Source: Salinibacterium sp. PAMC 21357 (GTDB lineage Bacteria > Actinomycetota > Actinomycetes > Actinomycetales > Microbacteriaceae). Taken from it: a DNA stretch of 64,000 nt. Positions 39,991-49,527 of this stretch are shown here, one piece after another. Under the pieces are notes generated by a model that searched no databases, was not told the DNA's origin, and was given only the letters and a program-made list of their open reading frames with translations. A program made the position numbers and the translations under genes. The stretch is from the NCBI RefSeq assembly GCF_000247645.1, contig NZ_AHWA01000004.1, forward strand, positions 558,001 to 622,000, in the 5' to 3' direction. The stretch's first letter is position 1. Each line of letters starts with the position of its first letter.

Positions 39991-41658
39991 TTGACTGACC
40001 ACACTTTTAGCTCGCTCGGCGTACCCGCCGCGCTTGTTGCAGCACTCGAAGCCGACGGTAAGACGTCGCCCTTCCCCATCCAAGTTGACACGCTTCCCGA
40101 CACCCTCGGTGGTCGCGACGTGCTCGGCCGCGGAAAGACTGGCTCGGGCAAGACCCTTGCCTTCGCTCTTCCCATGGTTGCTCGTCTCGGCGGCAAGCTC
40201 GCTGGTGGCAAGCGCCGCCCGGGTCGCCCGCTCGGACTCGTCCTTGCACCAACCCGTGAACTCGCGACACAGATCTCTGCTGTCATCGAGCCCCTCGCTG
40301 CGGCCTACGGCCTCAACACCACCACGATCTTCGGTGGCGTCAGCCAAAACCGCCAAGTTGCGGCCCTCAAGGCTGGCGTCGACATCGTCGTAGCCTGCCC
40401 CGGTCGTCTCGAAGACCTCATGAAGCAAGGCTTCGTGAACTTGGACGCCATCGAGATCACCGTGCTTGACGAGGCCGACCACATGGCCGACCTTGGCTTC
40501 CTGCCGGTTGTGACCCGCATCCTCGACAAGACGCCAAGCAACGGACAGCGCCTGCTGTTCAGTGCAACGCTCGACAACGGTGTAGACAAGCTGGTTCGCC
40601 GCTTCCTTCACAACGAAGTACTTCATTCGGTCGATGAAGCGAACTCGCACGTCTCCGCCATGACCCACCACGTTTTCGAGACCGAGAGTGTCGAATCCAA
40701 GCGTGTTCTCGTAGAGAAGCTTGCTTCGGGTACTGGCCGCCGCATCCTCTTCATGCGCACCAAGCACCACGCCAAGAAGCTTGCCCGCCAGCTCATCGAC
40801 GCCGGAATCCCCGCCGTTGACCTTCACGGAAACCTCTCGCAGGTTGCCCGTGACCGCAACCTCGCCGCATTCTCCGCCGGCGACGTCAAGGTGCTTGTCG
40901 CCACCGACGTTGCAGCGCGCGGCGTGCACGTAGACAACATTGAGCTGGTCATCCACGTTGACCCGCCAGCAGAGCACAAGGCATACCTGCACCGCAGTGG
41001 CCGTACCGCTCGCGCCGGAGAAGAGGGCGACGTCGTAACGATCGTTCTTCCGACCCAGCGCAAAGACACAGCAACACTGCTGCGTAAGGCCGCCATCACG
41101 GTGACCCCGCAGCACGTCAACGCGAAGTCGGATGCCGTTATAGCGCTTGTTGGCGAAGTTGCCGAATACGTAACCCCCGCTCCCCGCGCAGCAGCACCCG
41201 TTCGTGGCCAGTCGCAGGGTGGTCGCTCGCAGGGCGCAAACGCCCAGCGCAAGCGTGTTCGTCGTGACGACAACGGCGGCGGCCGCGATGGTGGCCGTGA
41301 GGGTGCTCGCGAAGGAGCCCGCGGTGGCGCTCGTGGCGGACAGTCGCGTGACGGCCAGTCGCGTGACGGGCAGGGCCGCGATGGCCAGGCCCGTGACGGA
41401 CAGTCGCGCGGCGGCAATGCTGGCAACGGCGGCCGTGGCGGACAGCAGCGCAACGATCGTCAAGGTTCAGGCCGCGGCGCAGTCGTAGCCGGTGCCGGTG
41501 CTGGCGAACAGCGCTCAACCCACCAGCCACGCCAGCAGCAGTCAGATGCCCCCACGCGTCCGCGCGGTGGCAAAGGCCGCGCCCAGGCCGGTGGCGGACC
41601 CGTTCGTGTCGGCCAGGTCGTACGACCTAACCGTCGTGCATCAAGCAGCGGACGCTAA
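39991..41658 (+). CDS. DEAD-box RNA helicase with Arg/Gly-rich tail
   Basis: Unwinds structured RNA, probably in ribosome assembly or mRNA decay in the cold. I chose the TTG at 39991 so the protein begins MTDHTFSSLGVPAALVAAL; the longer frame adds 21 residues unlike the family. The core contains the Q motif FPIQVDTLP, Walker A GKTGSGKTLAF, VLDEADHMADLGF, FSATL and HRSGRTARAG. From about residue 405 the tail is low complexity: RGQSQGGRSQGANAQRKRVR and five 15-base repeats coding RDGQ units. Total length is 555 residues. A strong terminator follows. Confidence 0.95.
   Translation: MTDHTFSSLGVPAALVAALEADGKTSPFPIQVDTLPDTLGGRDVLGRGKTGSGKTLAFALPMVARLGGKLAGGKRRPGRPLGLVLAPTRELATQISAVIEPLAAAYGLNTTTIFGGVSQNRQVAALKAGVDIVVACPGRLEDLMKQGFVNLDAIEITVLDEADHMADLGFLPVVTRILDKTPSNGQRLLFSATLDNGVDKLVRRFLHNEVLHSVDEANSHVSAMTHHVFETESVESKRVLVEKLASGTGRRILFMRTKHHAKKLARQLIDAGIPAVDLHGNLSQVARDRNLAAFSAGDVKVLVATDVAARGVHVDNIELVIHVDPPAEHKAYLHRSGRTARAGEEGDVVTIVLPTQRKDTATLLRKAAITVTPQHVNAKSDAVIALVGEVAEYVTPAPRAAAPVRGQSQGGRSQGANAQRKRVRRDDNGGGRDGGREGAREGARGGARGGQSRDGQSRDGQGRDGQARDGQSRGGNAGNGGRGGQQRNDRQGSGRGAVVAGAGAGEQRSTHQPRQQQSDAPTRPRGGKGRAQAGGGPVRVGQVVRPNRRASSSGR
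41341..41415 (+). repeat. Five tandem 15-bp repeats inside the helicase tail
   Basis: Units of 15 bases (CAGTCGCGTGACGGC and variants) at 41341, 41356, 41371, 41386 and 41401 encode (Q-S/G/A-R-D-G)-type pentapeptides. They lie in the RNA-binding tail and their number may vary between strains. Confidence 0.85.
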
Positions 41659-41682
41659 GCCTTAGCACCACAGCTTTACCGT

Positions 41683-41735
41683 CTCAGGGCGGCGAATTTC
41701 ACCCAGCAATGCTGGGCGGGATTCGTCGCCCTGAG
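41683..41735 (+). terminator. Terminator after the DEAD-box helicase gene
   Basis: CTCAGGGCGGCGAAT (41683-41697) pairs with ATTCGTCGCCCTGAG (41721-41735) with one mismatch, and CCCAGC/GCTGGG pairs inside it. It starts 25 bases after the helicase stop. Confidence 0.85.
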
Positions 41736-41792
41736 GTGTTTAACCGGTATCGGCGGTTGCTCGCGGGGCTTTCGCGGCACAGGCGGCTCGAG

Positions 41793-41856
<64 letters not shown>

Positions 41857-41870
41857 CCATGGCATTCTGA

Positions 41871-42196
41871 AAATTCAGGAGATTCCGTTTCGATACGCGC
41901 CCGCCCGCCACAGCGCTGCCGAATTTCTGGGTATCCGCGCTGGGCAGCGCGAGCGGGTAAACCAAATCTCCTGAGTTTCCGGAGGCGAGTTGCGGCAGTC
42001 GATTTGCCGGAGGCGAGTTTCCGGAGGCGAGTTGCGGCAGCGTCCAGCGGCATTCCGATCCCGAGCCCAGCGTCGCCACATCACGGAAATTCAGGAGATT
42101 CGGTGTCACAGACCGGTTGATCACCGCTGGGCCCCGGATTTCCGCGGGTTCCGAATACGGGTCACCATCGTGCGAACGGTTTTTCCTGAATTTCCA
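41871..42196. repeat. Four dispersed copies of a GGAAATTCAGGAGATT-like motif
   Basis: Copies lie at 41871-41885 (plus), 41961-41980 (minus, GGAAACTCAGGAGATTTGGT), 42085-42107 (plus, GGAAATTCAGGAGATTCGGT) and 42184-42196 (minus, TGGAAATTCAGGA). Strands alternate, about 100 bases apart. Confidence 0.8.
41975..42040 (+). repeat. Tandem repeat of period 42 bases
   Basis: GTTTCCGGAGGCGAGTTGCG with the following GCAG occurs exactly at 41975-41998 and 42017-42040. A third partial copy (CCGGAGGCGAG) lies between them near 42007. Confidence 0.85.
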
Positions 42197-42330
42197 CGAT
42201 CTGCACGAACGAGGGCGCGCCAGAAGTACTCACCAGGGAGACACGTCAGGAAACGGCCGCAGCGCGAGCTGCCCGCGCGCAAACTGGTCGACGGCGAACT
42301 TGTCGACGGCGAAAGCCCGCTGGTGCCAGC

Positions 42331-42390
42331 GAGGACTTACGGCAGCACGCCGACGGAGGCGAGGACTTACGGCAGCACGCCGACGGAGGC
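42331..42390. repeat. Perfect 30-bp tandem duplication at the end of the NUDIX gene
   Basis: The 30 bases starting GAGGACTTACGGCAGCACGC occur twice in a row (42331-42360 and 42361-42390). The second copy contains the last codons and stop of the minus-strand NUDIX gene. The first copy lies just past the stop. Confidence 0.9.
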
Positions 42391-42906
42391 GAGGGCTGCG
42401 CGCAGCAGTGATCCGCGGCCACCCTCCATGTCGGCGGTGACCGCTTCGGATGCAGCCTCGGCTGGGCTTAACCAGGTCAATTCGAGAGCGTCTTGGCGCG
42501 GTTCGCACGTTCCCGTGACCGGGACGACGTAGGCCATCGAGACGGCGTGCTGACGAACATCCGTGTACTGGCTATCGCTTGGCCAGGGGAAATATTCGGC
42601 AACCGTGAACGGCGTCGGGTTCGCGGGCAGCAAGGGGAAGGCCATCGGGCCGAGATCTTTTTCGAGGTGGCGGAAGAGGGCGTCGCGCAGGCTCTCGCCA
42701 AACATGACCCGGCCAGAGACGAGGGTGCGAGTGATTTCGCCGTCATTGCCACGCACCAGGGTGCCGACCTCGGTGACGCGACCTAGGCCATCCACGCGCA
42801 CCGGAACGGCTTCAACATAGAGCAGCGGCAGTCGCCGCCGGGTCTCCGCGAGTTCTTCCTCTGATAGCCAAGACGAGTTGGGGTCTGGTGTGCCGACGGA
42901 GCTCAT
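42367..42906 (-). CDS. NUDIX-fold protein (DUF4916 type)
   Basis: The product is 179 residues. YVEAVPVRVDGLGRVTEVGT, TLVSGRVMFGESLRDALFRH and LEKDLGPMAFPLL form a NUDIX-like fold in which the catalytic box GX5EX7REUXEE is degenerate (GESLRDALFRHLEKDLG). DUF4916 proteins share this. The hydrolase activity is therefore uncertain. Its last ten codons are duplicated in tandem beyond the stop. Confidence 0.85.
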   Translation of the reverse strand: MSSVGTPDPNSSWLSEEELAETRRRLPLLYVEAVPVRVDGLGRVTEVGTLVRGNDGEITRTLVSGRVMFGESLRDALFRHLEKDLGPMAFPLLPANPTPFTVAEYFPWPSDSQYTDVRQHAVSMAYVVPVTGTCEPRQDALELTWLSPAEAASEAVTADMEGGRGSLLRAALASVGVLP

Positions 42907-43044
42907 GTTCCATTGTCACCCATGGTGCGGGTTTCTCGTGCGCGCAGCGGGGTACGGGATGCCAACTTAAGGATCTGTGGGTGTCACCTAGTCATCCACA
43001 GAGTCACTATCGCGCCCTCTCTGCACAGTCCTCACTGTCCACTG

Positions 43045-43096
43045 CCGCAGGTTCCCGACGAGTAACTAACGTTCCTGCGGTGGGCACGCGCCCACC
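43045..43096 (+). promoter_or_regulatory. Inverted repeats in the leader of the 43112 gene
   Basis: CCGCAGG (43045-43051) and CCTGCGG (43074-43080) face each other across 22 bases. GGTGGGC/GCCCACC (43079-43096) forms a tight hairpin with a four-base loop. The hairpin ends 15 bases before the ATG and could affect ribosome access at GAAAGG. Confidence 0.5.
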
Positions 43097-43111
43097 GTGT
43101 GAAAGGAAACC

Positions 43112-43996
43112 ATGAGCGAGCCCACATCCAGTGCTGCTGACGCGGCCGATTCTGCGAGCCACGAGTCTGCGAGCGGCGAGTCTGCGCCGACTGAGATCCC
43201 GGATGCCCCAGAACTAGCCGTTAGCGAAGGCCCTGTGACAGCGCCGGCTGTGCGCCGCAGATTGCCGGGGTGGGCTTGGGCACTCATCGTTGGGATTCCT
43301 CTGTTGCTCCTCATGGCGGTGGGGGCCTTGCTAGTTACGATCGGGCTGGCAGTTACGACGTCTCAGTCAACGGGATGTGATGGTGCCACGCCGTGTGGCG
43401 AGAGAGGCAGGTCGGCGCCGGCTCCGGCTGCTGAAAAATCTCCGTCTGAGGCCACATCCCCGGTTGACGAATTCACGACGACTTCCCGTGTCACGCTCGA
43501 CGGGCATGCAGCGTTCGATGGTCAGCCCGCTTGGTCAATTGAGCTCGGCCCCTCATGGCGTGTGCATAGTTTTGATCAACAGGGCATCAACGTGTTTCGC
43601 GATGAGAAGACACGTTGCCAGCTCGTCACATCGCAGAATCTGGCCCTCGCAGACCACGGGTCTACTGGCGATTTTTGGCCCTCTGACGATCTTCTTTTGG
43701 ATCAAATCGTCGACTTCACTGTCGACGATGCGGAATCGACGATTCTCGACGTCAGCTCTACTGACATTCCCATTGGCGCTGTCGGAAGTGGGTCAACGCT
43801 CGAATTTGCCGCCGCGACTATTACCCGCACCAGCCCGGCCGGCGTGCACGAGACGGTAGAAATTGTGGCACGGTCGATGCCGAATTCTGAGAGCGCATTA
43901 GTGGCCGCCCTCACGTGCGATACCGGTGTCTACGACACCTTCACGTCGCGTTATAGCGTCTTCTCCGACTCATTGGCGATAACAGCAAATCGTTAG
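43112..43996 (+). CDS. Hypothetical single-pass membrane protein
   Basis: The product is 294 residues. An acidic Ser/Ala/Glu-rich cytoplasmic stretch (residues 1-45) precedes one membrane helix (WAWALIVGIPLLLLMAVGAL) and an extracellular domain of about 220 residues with two or three cysteine pairs (TGCDGATPC, CQLVTSQ, TCDTG). The GAAAGGAAACC before the ATG is a good ribosome binding site. I do not recognise a family. The domain could be a substrate-binding or regulatory ectodomain. Confidence 0.75.
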   Translation: MSEPTSSAADAADSASHESASGESAPTEIPDAPELAVSEGPVTAPAVRRRLPGWAWALIVGIPLLLLMAVGALLVTIGLAVTTSQSTGCDGATPCGERGRSAPAPAAEKSPSEATSPVDEFTTTSRVTLDGHAAFDGQPAWSIELGPSWRVHSFDQQGINVFRDEKTRCQLVTSQNLALADHGSTGDFWPSDDLLLDQIVDFTVDDAESTILDVSSTDIPIGAVGSGSTLEFAAATITRTSPAGVHETVEIVARSMPNSESALVAALTCDTGVYDTFTSRYSVFSDSLAITANR

Positions 43997-44020
43997 GGCG
44001 TGCCCCGTAGGCTTTGTCTT

Positions 44021-44644
44021 ATGCAGATTGATTCCACCGCAGTGCTCTGGTCGGCTCCCGAACGTGAAAGGGCCGGGCGACCGCTGCTCGTGTTGTTGCA
44101 TGGCTATGGTTCCCACGAGGGCGATCTGTTTGCGATGGCGCCGGGACTCCCGCTTGATCCGGTGATTGCTTCGCTGCGGGCACCGATTCCTGAAAACGGC
44201 GGCTTTTCGTGGTTCCCGATCAACCTCAGCGGTGACGGTCGCCACAATGTTGAACTCGTGGATGACGCAGCCCGAGCCGTGCTTGCTTGGCTCGATGACC
44301 AGCAGTTCACCAGTGTCAGCCTCCTCGGCTTCTCGCAGGGTGCCGCCATGGCACTTCAACTTTTGCGGCTCGCCCCGGAGCGTTTCACCTGCGCCGTGGC
44401 CCTCTCCGGCTTTGTGGTGAGTGCCGAGCACTCCGGCGATGCGGCGCTCACGAGCATCCGCCCGCCCGTGTTTTGGGGTCGAGGTACCGACGATGCGGTT
44501 ATCCCCGCCGTGAACATTGCGCGCACCGAAGAATGGCTTGTGGACCACACGCGTGCTGAGTCGCACATTTATGAAGGCCTCGCGCATTCGATCTCGACCG
44601 ATGAGCTGAATGACCTGGTGAGCTTTCTGAACACGCACTCGTAG
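44021..44644 (+). CDS. Phospholipase/carboxylesterase (alpha/beta hydrolase)
   Basis: The product is 207 residues from the ATG at 44021; the frame can extend seven residues upstream. LLVLLHGYGSHEGDL is the oxyanion-loop motif, LLGFSQGAAMAL carries the nucleophile elbow GFSQG, RGTDDAVIP gives the acid Asp and LAHSISTDEL the catalytic His. This matches the small carboxylesterases of the Abhydrolase_2 family. The substrate is unknown. Confidence 0.9.
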   Translation: MQIDSTAVLWSAPERERAGRPLLVLLHGYGSHEGDLFAMAPGLPLDPVIASLRAPIPENGGFSWFPINLSGDGRHNVELVDDAARAVLAWLDDQQFTSVSLLGFSQGAAMALQLLRLAPERFTCAVALSGFVVSAEHSGDAALTSIRPPVFWGRGTDDAVIPAVNIARTEEWLVDHTRAESHIYEGLAHSISTDELNDLVSFLNTHS

Positions 44645-44751
44645 CGGGTCAGTGCCGCGGCCGGTCAGCACCGTGGCGGGTCAGCGCCCCGGCGGCACGC
44701 CTTCGGCGAAATCCGCAGTGCACTGTCAGTGGTTGCGACGAAGATAGAGAC

Positions 44752-47700
44752 ATGAGCGATGTGCTCGGCAAATTTTCGCCCGCCACCCGAGAGTGGTTCG
44801 AGGGCGCGTTCGATGCTGCCACCCCGGCCCAGCTCGGGGCATGGGATGCAATCTCTACCGGGTCGCATGCGCTCGTCGTTGCCCCCACCGGTTCGGGCAA
44901 GACGCTCGCCGCTTTCCTGTGGGCGATCGACCAGCTGGCATCGAGTCCGCCGCCCGCGAACCCCAAGCAGCGCACGCGCGTGCTCTACATTTCCCCGCTC
45001 AAGGCGCTCGGCGTCGACGTCGAGCGCAACTTGCGAGCTCCCCTCGTCGGCGTTACCCAAACTGCACGCCGGCTCGGGCTCGGCGAGACCGACATCACCG
45101 TGGGCGTGCGATCGGGAGACACCACCCAGCAAGACCGGCGTCTGCTCGCCCGGCTCCCTCCTGACATCCTGATCACGACTCCCGAGTCGCTCTATCTGAT
45201 GCTCACCTCGGCGGCCCGCGAGACTCTCAAGAACGTCGACACCGTGATCATCGATGAGGTGCACGCCGTCGCCGCGACCAAGCGTGGCGCGCACCTGGCG
45301 CTGTCGCTGGAACGGTTGGATGCTCTGCTCGCGAAACCCGTGCAGCGCATCGGGCTCTCGGCAACCGTGCGACCGATCGAAGAAGTTGCGCGATTCTTGG
45401 GCGGCCGCGCCCCCGTGACGATCGTGCATCCGCCGTCGACCAAGACGTTCGAGTTGAGCGTTGTCGTTCCGGTGCCCGACATGACGATTCCCGGCACCGT
45501 GGCGTCGGCGCGCGGCAAAGCCAGCGGTGGCGATGGCAGTGACGAGGAGGCAACGCCCGAGTCAGCGGCATCCCTGTGGCCGCACGTTGAAGAGCGCATT
45601 GTGGATGCGATTCTCGAGCACCGCTCCACCATCGTGTTTGCGAACTCTCGGCGCCTCGCCGAGCGCCTGACGGCACGCCTCAACGAGATTTATGACGAGC
45701 GGATGAACGACGGCAGCGTCGACGGCGACGAAGCTCGCGCCCGCAGCCAAGCCAGTGCGGATGCCACGGCCTACGCCGCCCCGCAACAACCGTGGAAGCC
45801 ACCCGCCGAGATGATGGCGCAGGGCGGATCCACGATGGGCGCAGCCCCGCTGCTGGCTCGCGCGCACCACGGTTCGGTCAGCAAAGACCAGCGCGCGATC
45901 ATCGAAGACGATCTCAAGACCGGCGTGCTGCGCTGTGTTGTTGCGACCAGCTCGCTCGAACTCGGCATCGACATGGGTGCCGTCGACCTGGTCATTCAGG
46001 TCGAGTCGCCGCCGTCGGTCGCAAGCGGGCTGCAGCGCATTGGGCGAGCCGGGCATCAGGTCGGCGAAATCTCCAAAGGCATGCTGTTTCCGAAGCACCG
46101 CACCGACCTCATCCACACCTCTGTTGCTGTTGAGCGGATGCGCAGCGGGCAGATCGAAGCGCTCTCGGTGCCGACGAACCCGCTCGATGTGCTCGCGCAA
46201 CAGACCGTCGCCGCGGTTGCTCTTGACGAGATCGACATCGAGGACTGGTTCGACACCGTGCGCCGCAGCGCGCCATTCTCGACCCTGCCGCGCAGCGCCT
46301 TCGACGCGACCCTCGACCTGCTGAGCGGGCTATACCCGAGCGACGAATTCTCGGAGCTGCGCCCGCGCGTGGTGTGGGATCGGGTTGCCGGCACCATCAG
46401 CGGCCGCCCCGGCTCGCAACGCTTGGCCGTCACCTCGGGCGGCACCATCCCCGACCGCGGCCTCTTCGGCGTGTTCATGATCGGCGGCGAAGCGGGAGCT
46501 CCCGGCCGTCGCGTCGGCGAGCTCGACGAAGAGATGGTCTACGAATCGCGCGTCGGCGACGTCTTCGCCCTCGGTACCACCAGCTGGCGCATCGAAGACA
46601 TCACCCACGATCAAGTGCTCGTCTCCCCCGCCTTCGGGCAGCCTGGCCGCGTGCCGTTCTGGAAGGGCGATGGCCTCGGTCGGCCGTCGGAGCTGGGCGA
46701 AGCCATCGGGGCCTTCACTAAAGAAATCGCTACGGCATCCGCTGACGACGCGCGCACTCGGGCCGAATCGATCGGGCTCGACGAGCATGCCGTGAGCAAC
46801 CTGCTCGCGCTCGTCACCGAGCAGAAGGCGGCGACGGGGCACGTTCCGAGCGACACGACTCTCGTGGTGGAGCGGTTCCGCGACGAGCTCGGCGACTGGC
46901 GCGTGATCTTGCACTCCCCGTACGGCATGCCCGTGCACGCGCCGTGGGCGTTGGCGATTACGGCGCGCATCCGCGAACAGCTGGGGGTGGATGGCGCGGC
47001 CATGGCCGGTGACGATGGCATCGTCGTGCGCATCCCCGACACCGATGCCGCCCCGCCCGGTGCCGACCTCTTTGTGTTCGACGCTGACGAGCTCGAACAG
47101 ATTGTGACCGAAGAAGTGGGCGGCTCGGCCCTCTTTGCCGCGCGCTTCAGAGAGTGTGCTGCCCGCGCGCTGCTGCTGCCGCGCCGCGACCCCGGCAAGC
47201 GTTCGCCGCTGTGGCAACAACGCCAGCGTGCCTCGCAGTTGTTGGATGTCGCGCGCAAGTACCCGAGCTTTCCGATCGTGCTCGAGACCGTGCGCGAAGT
47301 GCTGCAAGACGTGTACGACCTGCCGGCGCTCACGGCGCTGACGAAGCGCATCGCCAGCCGCGGTATCCGCGTCATAGAGACCGAAACGGATGTGCCGTCG
47401 CCGTTCGCGCGCAGCCTCCTGTTCGGTTACATGGCCGCGTTCGTATACGAGGGCGATTCGCCGCTGGCCGAGCGTCGCGCTGCTGCGTTGTCGCTTGACC
47501 CGGCGCTGCTCGCCGAGCTGTTGGGGCGTGCTGAGCTGCGCGAACTGCTCGACCCCGACGTGATCGCCCAGACCGAGAATGAGCTGCAGCGACTGGTGCC
47601 AGAGCGTCATGCCCGGAATGCGGAAGGGCTCGTGGATCTGTTGCGCGTGCTCGGCCCGCAGTCCGTCGCCGAGATTGAGGCGCGCTCGCTCGTGACCGGC

Positions 47701-49527
47701 GCCGCTCTCGCGACCGACCTCACCGGACTCGCGAAAGCGAACCGCGTGCTCGAAGTGACCATCGCGGGCGAACGCCGTTGGGCTGTCATCGAGGATTCCG
47801 CTCGCCTGCGCGATGCCCTCGGGGTGCCGCTGCCGATCGGTGTTCCGGCCGCCTTCATCGAGCCCGTTGACGATCCCGTCGGTGACCTCGTGAGTCGCTA
47901 CGCCCGCACCCACGGCCCCTTCACACTCGCGGATGCCGCTGCCCGCTTCGGTCTCGGAACCGCGGTCGTGCAGGACACCCTGCGCCGTCTCGCGGCCGAC
48001 CGCCGTGTTGTTGATGGCGAGTTTCGTCCCGGAGCGAGCGGCACCGAGTGGTGTTCCGTGGATGTGCTGCGACGCCTGCGCAGCCGCTCCCTCGCGGCGC
48101 TCCGCCAGGAGGTCGAACCGGTGTCGCACGCGACGCTGGGTCGGTTCCTGCCCGCGTGGCAACACGTGTCCGCTGCCGGTGACTCACTGCGCGGGATCGA
48201 CGGCCTGGCGCAGACCATCGACCAACTTGCTGGCTACTCAGCCCCGGCATCCGCGTGGGAAAACCTTATTTTGAGTGCGCGCGTACGCGACTATTCGCCC
48301 GCCTGGCTCGACGAGCTGACGACCTCGGGCGAAGTGGTCTGGGCCGGGCAGGGCGCGCTGGCGGGCAGTGATGGCTGGATCAGTTTGCACCCCGCCGCGA
48401 CGGCCGCGCTGACGCTTCCGGCACCTGACCGCGACGGACTAAGCGAGCTGCAGCAGAGCATTCTCGAGGCTCTGGCCGGTGGTGGCGCGTTCTTCTTTAG
48501 GCAGCTGTCGAACCAGGTCGGCAGCACCGATGACAAGCTGCTGTTGAAGGAGCTGTGGGATTTGGTGTGGCGTTCGCTCATCACCAATGACAGTTTTGCG
48601 CCCTTGCGTGCGCATCTCGGAGGGACGCAGCGGGCAACGCGGGCTCCTCGTCCAGCGCGGGCTCGGGCCTATCGCGGGCGCGTGTCGACCGTGGCGCAAG
48701 CCGGACCGCCGAGTGCGTCCGGGCGCTGGGCGCTCCTTGAAACCGCCGAAGGTGACACGACCGTGCGCGCCAAGTCGACCGCCGAGTTGATGCTCGAACG
48801 GCACGCGGTCGTGACGCGCGGTGCTGTCGTGAGCGAGGGCATCCGCGGTGGCTTCGCCCTGACGTACCGCGTGCTGAGCGGCTTCGAAGAAACCGGCCGG
48901 GCACGCCGCGGCTACTTCATCGACGGCCTCGGTGCGGCCCAGTTCGCGACCGGCGCGACCGTGGACCGCCTGCGCGGATTCACGCGGGATCCGGATGCTG
49001 CGCCCGAGCTTCGCGCGATCACTCTCGCCGCGACTGACCCGGCGAACCCCTACGGGGCGGCGCTGGGGTGGCCGGTGGTTGGCGGCGAGGATGCTGGGGC
49101 TGAGAGCAGCGAGGATGTTGCTGCTGGCAGCGCGGGCAAGGCCGGTTCTGGCGCTGGGCTGGCTGGCGACGAAGGCTCGGATGCGTGGGCTGCAACCTCG
49201 GCATCCGCGAGTGCATCCGCGAAGTCCGCCGCTGACACCCCCAAGAAGCACCGCCCTGGCCGCAAGGCCGGCGCCGTCGTCGTGATGGTCGATGGCCATC
49301 TGGCCCTCTACTTGGAGCGCGGCGGCAAGTCTCTCCTCGCCTTCGATCTTGAGCCTGCCGTCGTGGATGCCGCGACGCGTTCGCTCACGAGCACCCTGCG
49401 CGGAACGCTGCCGAAGCTGCGCATCGAGAAGGTCAACGGCGACTTCGCCGTCGGCACCCCGGTGGGCAAAGCGCTCGTGGAGGCAGGATTCGTCGCGACA
49501 CCGCAGGGGTTGAGGCTCCGTGCCTGA
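44752..49527 (+). CDS. lhr: Large helicase-related protein Lhr (ATP-dependent DNA helicase)
   Basis: Superfamily 2 3'-5' helicase for DNA repair. The product is 1591 residues, the length of actinobacterial Lhr. Motifs are Walker A APTGSGKTLAAF (near residue 46), IIDEVHAVAATKRGAHLALS, GLSATVRPIEEVARFLGG, TSSLELGIDMGAVDLVIQVE and QRIGRAGHQ. The C-terminal part holds the winged-helix and Lhr-CTD regions. Near residue 1440 is an Ala/Gly/Ser/Asp-rich linker and at the end a conserved domain (AVVVMVDGHLALYLERGGKS). The Nei gene starts eight bases before its end. Together they form a repair unit. Confidence 0.96.
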   Translation: MSDVLGKFSPATREWFEGAFDAATPAQLGAWDAISTGSHALVVAPTGSGKTLAAFLWAIDQLASSPPPANPKQRTRVLYISPLKALGVDVERNLRAPLVGVTQTARRLGLGETDITVGVRSGDTTQQDRRLLARLPPDILITTPESLYLMLTSAARETLKNVDTVIIDEVHAVAATKRGAHLALSLERLDALLAKPVQRIGLSATVRPIEEVARFLGGRAPVTIVHPPSTKTFELSVVVPVPDMTIPGTVASARGKASGGDGSDEEATPESAASLWPHVEERIVDAILEHRSTIVFANSRRLAERLTARLNEIYDERMNDGSVDGDEARARSQASADATAYAAPQQPWKPPAEMMAQGGSTMGAAPLLARAHHGSVSKDQRAIIEDDLKTGVLRCVVATSSLELGIDMGAVDLVIQVESPPSVASGLQRIGRAGHQVGEISKGMLFPKHRTDLIHTSVAVERMRSGQIEALSVPTNPLDVLAQQTVAAVALDEIDIEDWFDTVRRSAPFSTLPRSAFDATLDLLSGLYPSDEFSELRPRVVWDRVAGTISGRPGSQRLAVTSGGTIPDRGLFGVFMIGGEAGAPGRRVGELDEEMVYESRVGDVFALGTTSWRIEDITHDQVLVSPAFGQPGRVPFWKGDGLGRPSELGEAIGAFTKEIATASADDARTRAESIGLDEHAVSNLLALVTEQKAATGHVPSDTTLVVERFRDELGDWRVILHSPYGMPVHAPWALAITARIREQLGVDGAAMAGDDGIVVRIPDTDAAPPGADLFVFDADELEQIVTEEVGGSALFAARFRECAARALLLPRRDPGKRSPLWQQRQRASQLLDVARKYPSFPIVLETVREVLQDVYDLPALTALTKRIASRGIRVIETETDVPSPFARSLLFGYMAAFVYEGDSPLAERRAAALSLDPALLAELLGRAELRELLDPDVIAQTENELQRLVPERHARNAEGLVDLLRVLGPQSVAEIEARSLVTGAALATDLTGLAKANRVLEVTIAGERRWAVIEDSARLRDALGVPLPIGVPAAFIEPVDDPVGDLVSRYARTHGPFTLADAAARFGLGTAVVQDTLRRLAADRRVVDGEFRPGASGTEWCSVDVLRRLRSRSLAALRQEVEPVSHATLGRFLPAWQHVSAAGDSLRGIDGLAQTIDQLAGYSAPASAWENLILSARVRDYSPAWLDELTTSGEVVWAGQGALAGSDGWISLHPAATAALTLPAPDRDGLSELQQSILEALAGGGAFFFRQLSNQVGSTDDKLLLKELWDLVWRSLITNDSFAPLRAHLGGTQRATRAPRPARARAYRGRVSTVAQAGPPSASGRWALLETAEGDTTVRAKSTAELMLERHAVVTRGAVVSEGIRGGFALTYRVLSGFEETGRARRGYFIDGLGAAQFATGATVDRLRGFTRDPDAAPELRAITLAATDPANPYGAALGWPVVGGEDAGAESSEDVAAGSAGKAGSGAGLAGDEGSDAWAATSASASASAKSAADTPKKHRPGRKAGAVVVMVDGHLALYLERGGKSLLAFDLEPAVVDAATRSLTSTLRGTLPKLRIEKVNGDFAVGTPVGKALVEAGFVATPQGLRLRA

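Noticed and set aside
39967-41463. 498-codon open frame on the minus strand
   Set aside because: Antisense to the DEAD-box helicase; low-complexity Val/Leu/Ala content only.
46330-48165. 611-codon open frame on the minus strand
   Set aside because: Antisense to lhr; the sequence is Arg/His-rich as in typical shadow frames.
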